A stretch of DNA of 5,639 nucleotides from a bacterium (GTDB taxonomy: Bacteria > SZUA-79 > Acidulodesulfobacterales > Acidulodesulfobacteraceae), in assembly GCA_021828445.1 (NCBI GenBank), contig JAJZJD010000067.1, forward strand, positions 1 to 5,639. The letters run 5' to 3'. Below, in pieces: positions 1 to 5,639 of the stretch; positions within the stretch are counted from its first letter, which is position 1; the number at the start of each line of letters is the position of its first letter. The position numbers and the translations under genes are program-made. The notes under the pieces are model-generated. The model ran no database searches. It had not been told where the DNA came from and worked only from the letters and a program-made list of their open reading frames with translations.

Positions 1-2422
1 ACATGTCAGTCTGCATGCCCGCATAAAGGTTAGAATTAACAAAAAAATCGAGACGACCACGGTAGGCAGGGTTATACTTTATGAAATAATTCCTGAAGAA
101 ATCGCATTTGATTTAATAAATACGGTAATGTCTAAAAAAGAGATTACAAATTTAATCGACTATGCTTTCAGGGTTTGCGGTCCAAAAAAGACCGTTATTC
201 TTGCCGATAAACTAAAATCTATGGGTTATGAATATTCGACTAAATCCGGTATATCCATATGCATAAGCGATATGGAGGTTCCGACAGAAAAAAATAAGAT
301 TATTAAATTTGCGACAAAAACTGTTGAAGAGATTGAAAACAGTTATAAAGAAGGTTTAATAACCAACGGAGAGAGATACAATAAAGTTGTGGATACATGG
401 GCTAACGCTACCGATGAGATCGGCGGGGTTATGATGAATAAATTGGGAACGCAGGAATATTCCGACATAAATAAAAAGAAAAAAATGCACGGGAAAAGTT
501 TTAATTCAATTTTTATCATGGCCGATTCCGGCTCAAGAGGTTCCGAAACCCAAATCAGACAGCTTGCCGGTATGAGAGGATTGATGGCTAAGCCGTCGGG
601 TGAAATTATAGAAACGCCTATAACCGCAAATTTCAGGGAAGGATTAACTGTTTTGCAATATTTTATATCTACCCACGGAGCAAGAAAAGGATTGGCTGAT
701 ACAGCCTTAAAGACGGCTAATTCCGGTTATTTAACAAGAAGGTTAGTGGATGTTTCCCAGGATAATATTATAACGGAACAGGATTGCGGCACGATGGACG
801 GCATAGTCGTGTCCACGCTGGTTGAAAGCGGAGAAACAATAGAGCCTATTGAAGAAAGAATACTTGGAAGAGTTGCCCTGGAGGATATTATAGATCCATT
901 TTCGAGCGAACTAATCATCAAGGCTAATGAAGAAATTCAGGAATCCCATTCGAGTAAAATAGGGAACGCTCATATAGAGAGCGTTAAAATTAGGTCGGTA
1001 TTAACATGTAAAGCTAAAACAGGGGTTTGCATAAAGTGTTACGGGAGAGATCTGGCCAGAGGACATTTGGTTAACATAGGCGAAGCTATAGGCGTTATGG
1101 CGGCACAGTCTATAGGAGAACCGGGAACGCAGCTCACAATGAGAACATTCCATGTCGGGGGTACCGCATCAAGAAGAACCGAACAGACAAGTATAGAAAA
1201 TAAATACGACGGCACGGTTAAGTTTCAGAATCTTAACGTTATTAAAAACAGAGATAAAGAATATGTCGTAATGAATAAAAACGGCGCTATAATTATAGTA
1301 GATGATTTAGGAAGGGAATTGGAAAAAATTCAACTGACTTACGGTTCAAAAATTAAAGTCGAACCTGACTCCGCTGTTAAAAAGAACACTCTCTTGGCGG
1401 ATTGGGATTCATATATTAATCCTATAATCTCAGATATATCCGGTAAAATTAAATACGACGATATTAGGGAAAATGAAACAATGCAGGAGCAGGTTGACGA
1501 AACCACCGGACTATCCAGAAGGGTAATTATCGAGTCGAGAGATCAGACCTTAAGACCTAAGATAGTAATTAAATCGGCGCATCAAGAAAAATCATATTTA
1601 ATGCCTATAGGCGCTCATCTGTCCGTTCAGGAAGGAGACGAAATCTTTGCAGGGGATATAATTGCAAGAATTCCAAGAGAAACCACAAAAACTAAAGATA
1701 TCACGGGCGGTTTACCGAAAGTCGTAGAGCTCTTTGAGGCAAGAAAGCCTAAGGAATGGGCGGTTATCACGGAGATAAGCGGAAAAGTATCTTTTGGACG
1801 TGATTTTAAGGGGAAAAGGCGTGTCGTCATAACCCCTCCTCACGGGGAACCGAGAGAATATCTTATTCCTAAAGGAAAGCTTGTCAGCGTTCACGAAGGA
1901 GATTACGTAAACGCCGGAGAGCCGCTTATGGACGGATCGCCTAATCCCCATGATATACTGAAAGTTCTTGGAGAAAAAGAGCTTGCAAAATTTTTGGTCG
2001 ATGAAATTCAGGAAGTTTATAGGCTTCAAGGCGTTAAAATCAACGACAAACATATAGAAGTTATCGTCAAGCAAATGCTTAAAAACGTTAGAATTAAAAA
2101 CTCCGGCGACTCAAGATTTCTTGAAGACGAAGTAATAGATAAAAACGTGTTTGATGCGGAAAACGAGAGAATAATCGGGGAAGGCGGAACTCCTGCTATT
2201 GCAGAGCCTGAATTGATGGGTATAACAAAGGCATCGCTGAGCACGGAAAGTTTTATCTCCGCGGCATCTTTTCAGGAAACCACAAAGGTTTTAACCGAAG
2301 CCGCTATTCATTGTAAAATCGACAATTTAAAAGGCCTGAAAGAGAATGTTATTATGGGGAGATTAATACCTGCCGGAACGGGCTTTAAAAAATATTCGCA
2401 TCTTGATGTCGATGAGATATAA
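1..2422 (+). CDS. rpoC: DNA-directed RNA polymerase subunit beta' (C-terminal part, 5' end outside window)
   Basis: This is the C-terminal 806 residues of the largest catalytic subunit of RNA polymerase. The reading frame is open from base 2 (first full codon), and the residues before the first in-frame ATG at 128 (TTVGRVILYEIIPEE...) are already conserved RpoC sequence, so 128 is not a start. Numbering from base 2, I see the bridge helix with STHGARKGLADTALKTANSG near residues 223-242, the second zinc site with Cys at 262, 336, 343 and 346 (spacing 73, 6 and 2, as in E. coli C814/C888/C895/C898), and the trigger loop QSIGEPGTQLTMRTFH ending in His384, matching E. coli H936. About 550 N-terminal residues, including the NADFDGD magnesium site, lie upstream of the window. 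Residues about 391-565 are an insertion in the trigger loop. The conserved end GRLIPAGTG is followed by only a dozen residues, so the C-terminal tail is short. rpoB is expected upstream. Confidence 0.98.
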   Translation, partial: HVSLHARIKVRINKKIETTTVGRVILYEIIPEEIAFDLINTVMSKKEITNLIDYAFRVCGPKKTVILADKLKSMGYEYSTKSGISICISDMEVPTEKNKIIKFATKTVEEIENSYKEGLITNGERYNKVVDTWANATDEIGGVMMNKLGTQEYSDINKKKKMHGKSFNSIFIMADSGSRGSETQIRQLAGMRGLMAKPSGEIIETPITANFREGLTVLQYFISTHGARKGLADTALKTANSGYLTRRLVDVSQDNIITEQDCGTMDGIVVSTLVESGETIEPIEERILGRVALEDIIDPFSSELIIKANEEIQESHSSKIGNAHIESVKIRSVLTCKAKTGVCIKCYGRDLARGHLVNIGEAIGVMAAQSIGEPGTQLTMRTFHVGGTASRRTEQTSIENKYDGTVKFQNLNVIKNRDKEYVVMNKNGAIIIVDDLGRELEKIQLTYGSKIKVEPDSAVKKNTLLADWDSYINPIISDISGKIKYDDIRENETMQEQVDETTGLSRRVIIESRDQTLRPKIVIKSAHQEKSYLMPIGAHLSVQEGDEIFAGDIIARIPRETTKTKDITGGLPKVVELFEARKPKEWAVITEISGKVSFGRDFKGKRRVVITPPHGEPREYLIPKGKLVSVHEGDYVNAGEPLMDGSPNPHDILKVLGEKELAKFLVDEIQEVYRLQGVKINDKHIEVIVKQMLKNVRIKNSGDSRFLEDEVIDKNVFDAENERIIGEGGTPAIAEPELMGITKASLSTESFISAASFQETTKVLTEAAIHCKIDNLKGLKENVIMGRLIPAGTGFKKYSHLDVDEI
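1172..1696 (+). other. Large insertion within the RpoC trigger loop (SI3-like)
   Basis: In Firmicutes and Thermus the trigger-loop sequence TMRTFHxGG runs almost directly into DITxGLPR. Here about 175 residues lie between TMRTFHVGGTAS and DITGGLPKVVELFEARKPKE. The position and size match the lineage-specific insertion SI3 (about 188 residues in E. coli), which is made of sandwich-barrel hybrid motifs and affects pausing and trigger-loop movement. Conserved pieces such as ADWDSYINPIISDISG and DETTGLSRRVIIESRDQ resemble the E. coli insertion (ANWDPHTMPVITEVSG, DELTGLSSLVVLDSAE). The boundaries are approximate, as they come from remembered family sequences. Confidence 0.85.
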
Positions 2423-2474
2423 AAATGCAAAAAATATGTTGACAAAAAATTAATTAAATATTAAAATCTTAAAT
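2421..2474 (+). promoter_or_regulatory. Predicted sigma70-type promoter of the str operon
   Basis: A perfect -35 box TTGACA lies at 2439-2444, followed by a 17-base spacer and a -10 box TAAAAT at 2462-2467 (5 of 6 matches to TATAAT). Runs of A immediately upstream (2421-2425 and 2429-2434) could act as an UP element. The expected transcription start is near 2474, which gives a leader of about 40 bases before the rpsL start codon. It lies in the only sizeable gap of the window, exactly where a promoter for rpsL-rpsG-fusA-tuf is expected. The region is very AT-rich, which raises the chance rate for the -10 box, but the exact -35 box with optimal spacing is a strong match. Confidence 0.8.
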
Positions 2475-2477
2475 TCC

Positions 2478-2487
2478 ACTAATTAGT
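2478..2487. repeat. Perfect 10-base palindrome in the rpsL leader
   Basis: ACTAATTAGT reads the same on both strands and starts about four bases after the predicted transcription start. It could be an operator half-palindrome or nothing at all; it has no loop and is too AT-rich to form a stable hairpin. No regulator is known to me for this site. It is recorded because of its position. Confidence 0.35.
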
Positions 2488-2502
2488 TATAAAAATAAAT
2501 AA

Positions 2503-2508
2503 AAGGAG
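2503..2508 (+). promoter_or_regulatory. Ribosome binding site of rpsL, supporting its GTG start
   Basis: AAGGAG sits 5 bases before GTG at 2514. There is no in-frame ATG that would give the conserved S12 N-terminus (PTINQLIR), so this site fixes the GTG as the start. Confidence 0.85.
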
Positions 2509-2513
2509 TAAAA

Positions 2514-2885
2514 GTGCCGACCATAAATCAGTTAATCAGGAATGCAAGGAAAAAAGTTGCCAAAAAGACATCTTCTCCGGCATTAAAGGGTTCGCCTCAA
2601 AAGAGAGGGGTATGCGTCAGGGTTTACACGACAACCCCTAAAAAACCGAACTCCGCTCTCAGAAAAGTGGCGAGGGTCAAATTAACCAACGGAATGGAAG
2701 TAACTACTTATATTCCGGGAGAAGGGCATAATTTACAGGAACATTCGGTTGTGTTAATAAGGGGCGGAAGAGTAAAAGATCTGCCGGGCGTCAGATACCA
2801 TATAATAAGGGGAGCGCTTGATTGCGTGGGCGTTAACGGAAGAAAACAAAGCAGGTCGAAGTACGGAACTAAAAGGGCCAAATAA
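2514..2885 (+). CDS. rpsL: 30S ribosomal protein S12
   Basis: S12 sits at the decoding centre of the small ribosomal subunit, where it helps check codon-anticodon pairing; it is the classical streptomycin-resistance protein. The 123-residue product has the normal length for the short form and the family landmarks: PTINQLIR at the N-terminus, TTTPKKPNSALRKVARVKLTNG at 39-60, GEGHNLQEHS at 69-78, RGGRVKDLPGVRYH at 83-96, and the basic end RKQSRSKYGTKRAK. Lys43 and Lys88, the usual sites of streptomycin-resistance changes, are both the normal lysine, so the sequence looks like a sensitive allele (inference). Asp89, the residue methylthiolated by RimO in some bacteria, is present. The start is GTG, supported by AAGGAG five bases upstream and by the conserved N-terminus. 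It is the first gene of the str operon, 91 bases after rpoC and 56 bases before rpsG. Confidence 0.99.
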   Translation: MPTINQLIRNARKKVAKKTSSPALKGSPQKRGVCVRVYTTTPKKPNSALRKVARVKLTNGMEVTTYIPGEGHNLQEHSVVLIRGGRVKDLPGVRYHIIRGALDCVGVNGRKQSRSKYGTKRAK

Positions 2886-2906
2886 ATAAAACAAATAAAT
2901 AAAACA
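2879..2906 (+). repeat. 13-base direct tandem repeat across the rpsL stop codon
   Basis: The unit AAATAAATAAAAC occurs at 2880-2892 and again without a break at 2893-2905; the period-13 identity extends from 2879 to 2906. The first copy contains the rpsL stop codon TAA (2883-2885). The 12-base core AAATAAATAAAA also occurs at 2493-2504, overlapping the rpsL ribosome binding site. A local duplication in an A-rich spacer is the simplest explanation. Confidence 0.8.
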
Positions 2907-2927
2907 TAGAAAAATAACGTGTTAAAG

Positions 2928-2934
2928 TAAGGAG
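2928..2934 (+). promoter_or_regulatory. Ribosome binding site of rpsG, supporting its TTG start
   Basis: TAAGGAG lies 7 bases before TTG at 2942, and the protein read from that TTG begins with the expected S7 N-terminus (SRRKRA). No ATG or GTG in frame nearby gives the conserved start, so TTG is the likely initiator. Confidence 0.85.
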
Positions 2935-2941
2935 CGGAAAA

Positions 2942-3412
2942 TTGTCCCGAAGAAAAAGAGCTGTTAAAAGAGTCGTTGAAGGCGATCCAAAGTTCAATGA
3001 TAAAGTGGTGCAGAAGTTTTTAAATAAACTTATGTATGACGGAAAAAAAAGTATAAGCGAAAAAATATTTTATGGTTCCCTTGACATCATTTCCGAAAAA
3101 ACCAAAGACGACGGATTTAAGATTTTTAAGCAGGCCATTGAAAACGTGAAGCCCGTTTTAGAGGTTAAAGCTAGAAGAATAGGCGGTTCAAACTATCAAG
3201 TTCCTGTGGAAGTTAGAGCCGACAGAAGATTATATTTGGCGATCAGGTGGATTATCGGCTATGCAAGGTCAAGAAACGAGAAGTCTATGGAAGAAAACTT
3301 AGCTCTTGAGATATTGGATGCGGCAAACAATAGAGGCAGTTCAATTAAAAAGAAGGAGGATACTTTTAAAATGGCTGAAGCGAATAAAGCTTTTGCTCAT
3401 TTTAAATGGTAA
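2942..3412 (+). CDS. rpsG: 30S ribosomal protein S7
   Basis: S7 is a primary 16S rRNA-binding protein that starts assembly of the head of the small subunit and lines the E-site. The 156-residue product has the usual length for the family (the same as Bacillus and Thermus S7, shorter than the 179 residues of E. coli K-12). Landmarks are the N-terminal basic arm SRRKRAVKR, the rRNA-binding segment KFLNKLMYDGKKSISE, the conserved PVLEVKARRIGGSNYQVPVEV at 71-91, and the C-terminal MAEANKAFAHFKW. It starts with TTG behind TAAGGAG. In E. coli, S7 represses its own operon by binding a structure between rpsL and rpsG; here the spacer is only 56 bases and I cannot fold an equivalent structure in it. 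A strong Shine-Dalgarno-like sequence lies within the 3' end of the gene (3353-3360). fusA begins 11 bases after the stop codon. Confidence 0.99.
   Translation: MSRRKRAVKRVVEGDPKFNDKVVQKFLNKLMYDGKKSISEKIFYGSLDIISEKTKDDGFKIFKQAIENVKPVLEVKARRIGGSNYQVPVEVRADRRLYLAIRWIIGYARSRNEKSMEENLALEILDAANNRGSSIKKKEDTFKMAEANKAFAHFKW
3353..3360 (+). promoter_or_regulatory. Internal Shine-Dalgarno-like sequence near the 3' end of rpsG
   Basis: AAGGAGGA is a near-perfect match to the 16S anti-Shine-Dalgarno and the strongest such match near any start in the window apart from tuf. It encodes the conserved KKED stretch of S7 and is followed by an in-frame ATG (Met144) at 3371 with about 11 bases between AGGAGG and ATG. 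The fusA start is about 64 bases further down. It may be a by-product of the protein sequence, may cause ribosome pausing, or may help retain ribosomes for fusA. Confidence 0.4.
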
Positions 3413-3423
3413 TGGGTTTATAA

Positions 3424-5505
3424 ATGGCAGATAAAATATCCTTAGATAAAACTAGAAATATAGGCATAATGGCGCACATTGACGCCGGAAAGACTACTAC
3501 CACCGAAAGAATTTTGTATTATACGGGGGTTAATTATAAAATAGGTGAAGTACATGAAGGTACTGCCACCATGGATTGGATGGAGCAGGAGCAGGAAAGA
3601 GGAATAACGATTACTTCTGCGGCAACGACTTGCTTCTGGAAAAATCATAGAATAAATATAATAGATACCCCGGGGCATGTCGATTTCACGATTGAAGTCG
3701 AAAGATCTTTAAGGGTTTTAGACGGCGCCGTTGCAGTTTTTGACGGTGTTGCAGGCGTCGAACCTCAATCGGAGACTGTATGGAGACAGGCCGATAAATA
3801 TAAAGTTCCCAGGATATGTTTTGTCAATAAAATGGACAGGACGGGCGCAAATTATTTCAGATGCGTCGATATGATAAGAACAAGGCTTAACGCCGTTCCG
3901 GTCGTAATGCAGATTCCCATGGGATTAGAGGAGAATTTTAAAGGCATAATCGACATTGCTAAAATGAAAGCCTATTTATATAAAGATGAAACTCTGGGTG
4001 CGGAATACGATATTATCGATATCCCTGAAGAATATAAGGCGGATTCTAAAAAATATCATGATGAATTTATTGAAAGAGCATGCGATTTTAACGATAGTTT
4101 AATGGAAAAATATTTGGCAGGCGAAGAAGTGGATGTTGAGACGGCTAAGAAAGCCATAAGACAAGCCGCCTTAGAATTTAAAGTAGTTCCGGTTTTTTGC
4201 GGCTCGGCTTTTAAAAATAAGGGAGTTCAACCGTTACTCGATGCGGTAGTGGACTATTTACCCTCTCCCCTTGACGTTCCGCCGATGATAGGAATAAATC
4301 CCAAAACAGAAAAAGAAGAAGTAAGGCGTCCGTCCGACGACGAACCTTTTTCGGCTTTAGCTTTTAAAATAGCCTCTGACCCTTATACCGGACAGCTTAC
4401 CTACATACGTGTTTATTCCGGAGTTCTTGCATCCGGTTCTTATGTATATAATTCTGTTAAGGATTCAAAAGAAAGAATCGGAAGGCTTTTAAAAATGCAT
4501 GCTAATAAAAAAGAAGAAATTAAAGAAGTGCATGCGGGCGATATTGCCGCCGCCGTCGGCTTAAGAACCACTACCACCGGAGATACTCTTTGCGATGAGT
4601 CAAATATTATAGTTCTCGAATCTATGGAATTTCCTGATCCTGTTATTTCTGTCGCTATTGAGCCGAAAACTAAAGCAGACCAGGAAAAATTAGGACTGTC
4701 TCTTCAAAAGTTGACCGTGGAAGATCCTTCGTTTAGAGTTAAAACAGATTTAGAAACAGGACAAACAATAATCTCGGGTATGGGCGAGCTTCATCTCGAA
4801 ATAATCGTAGATAGGTTAACCCGCGAATTCAAAGTTGACGCAAATGTGGGCAAGCCTCAGGTTGCATATAAAGAAACAATTAATAAAAAAGTCGAATCCG
4901 AAGGCAAATTTATACGCCAATCCGGCGGCAGAGGTCAATACGGACATGTATGGCTTGAGATAGAACCGTTAGGAAAAGGCGCAGGATATGAATTCGTAAA
5001 TAAAATTAAAGGCGGGGTTATTCCGCAGGAATATATACCGGCAATAAATAAAGGCGTTACGGAGGCTTTAACTACCGGAGTTTTAGCAGGTTATCCCGTG
5101 GTCGATGTCAAAGTATCGGTATTCGACGGGTCGTTTCATGACGTAGATTCGTCGGAGATGGCATTTAAAATTGCGGCTTCGATGTCGTTTAAAGACGGAG
5201 CCAAAAAAGCCAATCCCGCACTTCTGGAGCCTATAATGAAAGTAGAAGTTTTAGTTCCTGAAGAATTTATGGGCGACGTTATAGGAGATTTAAATTCAAG
5301 AAGAGGAAAAATTTTAAATTTAGAAGCACGCGCCGGAATTCAGGTTATAAATGCCGAGGTTCCGCTGGCTCAAATGTTCGGTTACTCTACGGATTTAAGG
5401 TCTAAAACGCAGGGAAGGGCAAATTATACTATGGAATTTCTAAAATATGAGCAGGTGCCCAAGGTTATATCCGAAGAAATTATAGCTAAATCGCAAGGTA
5501 AATAG
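3424..5505 (+). CDS. fusA: Translation elongation factor G
   Basis: EF-G is the ribosomal GTPase that drives translocation of tRNA and mRNA, and with RRF it helps recycle ribosomes. The 693-residue length is normal. GTP-binding motifs are complete: G1 AHIDAGKTT at 17-25, switch I with RGITIT at 59-64, G3 DTPGH at 81-85, G4 NKMD at 135-138, and G5 GSAFKNKG at 260-267. The G domain runs to about 285, domain II to about 400, domain III to about 480 with GMGELHLE at 452-459, domain IV from about 480 to 605 with the tip loop SFHDVDSSE at 570-578 that enters the decoding site, and domain V to the end with GDLNSRRGKI. His457, a position linked to fusidic acid resistance in other bacteria, is His as in sensitive strains. 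The start ATG is supported by the conserved RNIGIMAHIDAGKTT. It is 11 bases from rpsG with no good ribosome binding site, suggesting translational coupling. tuf follows after 20 bases. It looks like the canonical EF-G and not a divergent paralogue. Confidence 0.99.
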   Translation: MADKISLDKTRNIGIMAHIDAGKTTTTERILYYTGVNYKIGEVHEGTATMDWMEQEQERGITITSAATTCFWKNHRINIIDTPGHVDFTIEVERSLRVLDGAVAVFDGVAGVEPQSETVWRQADKYKVPRICFVNKMDRTGANYFRCVDMIRTRLNAVPVVMQIPMGLEENFKGIIDIAKMKAYLYKDETLGAEYDIIDIPEEYKADSKKYHDEFIERACDFNDSLMEKYLAGEEVDVETAKKAIRQAALEFKVVPVFCGSAFKNKGVQPLLDAVVDYLPSPLDVPPMIGINPKTEKEEVRRPSDDEPFSALAFKIASDPYTGQLTYIRVYSGVLASGSYVYNSVKDSKERIGRLLKMHANKKEEIKEVHAGDIAAAVGLRTTTTGDTLCDESNIIVLESMEFPDPVISVAIEPKTKADQEKLGLSLQKLTVEDPSFRVKTDLETGQTIISGMGELHLEIIVDRLTREFKVDANVGKPQVAYKETINKKVESEGKFIRQSGGRGQYGHVWLEIEPLGKGAGYEFVNKIKGGVIPQEYIPAINKGVTEALTTGVLAGYPVVDVKVSVFDGSFHDVDSSEMAFKIAASMSFKDGAKKANPALLEPIMKVEVLVPEEFMGDVIGDLNSRRGKILNLEARAGIQVINAEVPLAQMFGYSTDLRSKTQGRANYTMEFLKYEQVPKVISEEIIAKSQGK

Positions 5506-5513
5506 ATATTATT

Positions 5514-5520
5514 AGGAGGA
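5514..5520 (+). promoter_or_regulatory. Ribosome binding site of tuf
   Basis: AGGAGGA lies 5 bases before the ATG at 5526, a strong site as expected for one of the most abundant proteins in the cell. It stands in contrast to the near-absent site of fusA in the same operon. Confidence 0.85.
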
Positions 5521-5525
5521 ACTAA

Positions 5526-5639
5526 ATGTCCAAAGAGAAATTCGACAGATCTAAGCCCCATGTCAACATAGGAACCATAGGTCACGTTGACCACGGCAAA
5601 ACAACATTAACCGCTGCAATTACGAAAGTTCTTGCAAAA
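5526..5639 (+). CDS. tuf: Translation elongation factor Tu (N-terminal 38 residues, 3' end outside window)
   Basis: EF-Tu carries aminoacyl-tRNA to the ribosomal A-site as a GTP complex. Only the first 38 codons are visible, ending at the window edge, but they are diagnostic: MSKEKFDRSKPHVNIGTIGH followed by VDHGKTTLTAAITKVLAK, with the P-loop GHVDHGKT at residues 19-26. The gene starts with ATG behind AGGAGGA and follows fusA by 20 bases, so it is the last visible gene of the str operon. Many Gram-negative bacteria carry a second tuf copy elsewhere; that cannot be judged here. Confidence 0.97.
   Translation, partial: MSKEKFDRSKPHVNIGTIGHVDHGKTTLTAAITKVLAK

Noticed and set aside
128..130. 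ATG at 128 as the start of a separate gene.
   Set aside because: The frame is open to the window edge and the upstream residues (TTVGRVILYEIIPEE) match the conserved interior of RpoC, so this Met is internal.
1712..2074. A 120-codon open frame on the minus strand inside rpoC.
   Set aside because: It overlaps highly conserved rpoC coding sequence, has no recognisable motif or ribosome binding site, and looks like a by-product of rpoC codon use. The shorter minus-strand frames at 727-921, 1627-1830, 2026-2244 and 3442-3678 are rejected for the same reason.
2445..2513. AT-rich gap as a replication origin or phage attachment site.
   Set aside because: There are no DnaA-box clusters, no tRNA gene and no direct repeats typical of integration; a promoter explains the composition.
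3081..3109. TTGACA inside rpsG as an internal promoter.
   Set aside because: No acceptable -10 box lies 16-18 bases downstream (the 17-base position reads AAAGAC), and the hexamer is explained by the S7 codons.
1..5639. A new or accessory system hidden in the window.
   Set aside because: Every stretch over 100 bases is accounted for by conserved genes in the common order rpoC-rpsL-rpsG-fusA-tuf, with intact functional motifs. Nothing remains unexplained beyond small regulatory details.

Overview
The window is a standard bacterial housekeeping locus: the 3' part of rpoC, then the streptomycin (str) operon rpsL-rpsG-fusA-tuf. All genes are on the + strand and both ends of the window cut through a gene (rpoC at the left, tuf at the right). 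Coding density is about 96%. I see no mobile element, CRISPR array, RNA gene, defence or toxin gene, or gene of unknown function, and I do not think an undescribed system is present.

Layout: 1-2422 is the C-terminal 806 residues of RNA polymerase beta', including the bridge helix, second zinc site, trigger loop and a large lineage insertion within the trigger loop. 2423-2513 is a 91-base AT-rich gap with no visible terminator but a near-consensus sigma70 promoter (TTGACA, 17-base spacer, TAAAAT). 2514-2885 is rpsL (S12, GTG start). 2886-2941 is a 56-base A-rich spacer. 2942-3412 is rpsG (S7, TTG start). 3424-5505 is fusA (EF-G), beginning 11 bases after rpsG with almost no Shine-Dalgarno sequence of its own. 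5526-5639 is the first 38 codons of tuf (EF-Tu).

The genes together supply transcription (beta') and the translation decoding/elongation machinery (S12 and S7 of the small subunit, plus the two elongation GTPases). Short gaps imply that rpsL-rpsG-fusA-tuf is one transcript, driven by the promoter after rpoC and probably also by readthrough from rpoBC.

Organism: a bacterium with an AT-rich genome, judged by eye from codon use. The insertion in the RpoC trigger loop (present in Proteobacteria and several other Gram-negative phyla, absent in Firmicutes and Thermus) and the close similarity of S12, S7 and EF-G to proteobacterial types suggest a Gram-negative lineage, possibly deltaproteobacterial in the broad sense. 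That placement is a guess. The points worth a second look are small regulatory details: the promoter with a palindrome at its expected start point, a 13-base tandem duplication across the rpsL stop codon, the non-ATG starts, and the missing fusA ribosome binding site beside a very strong one inside rpsG.
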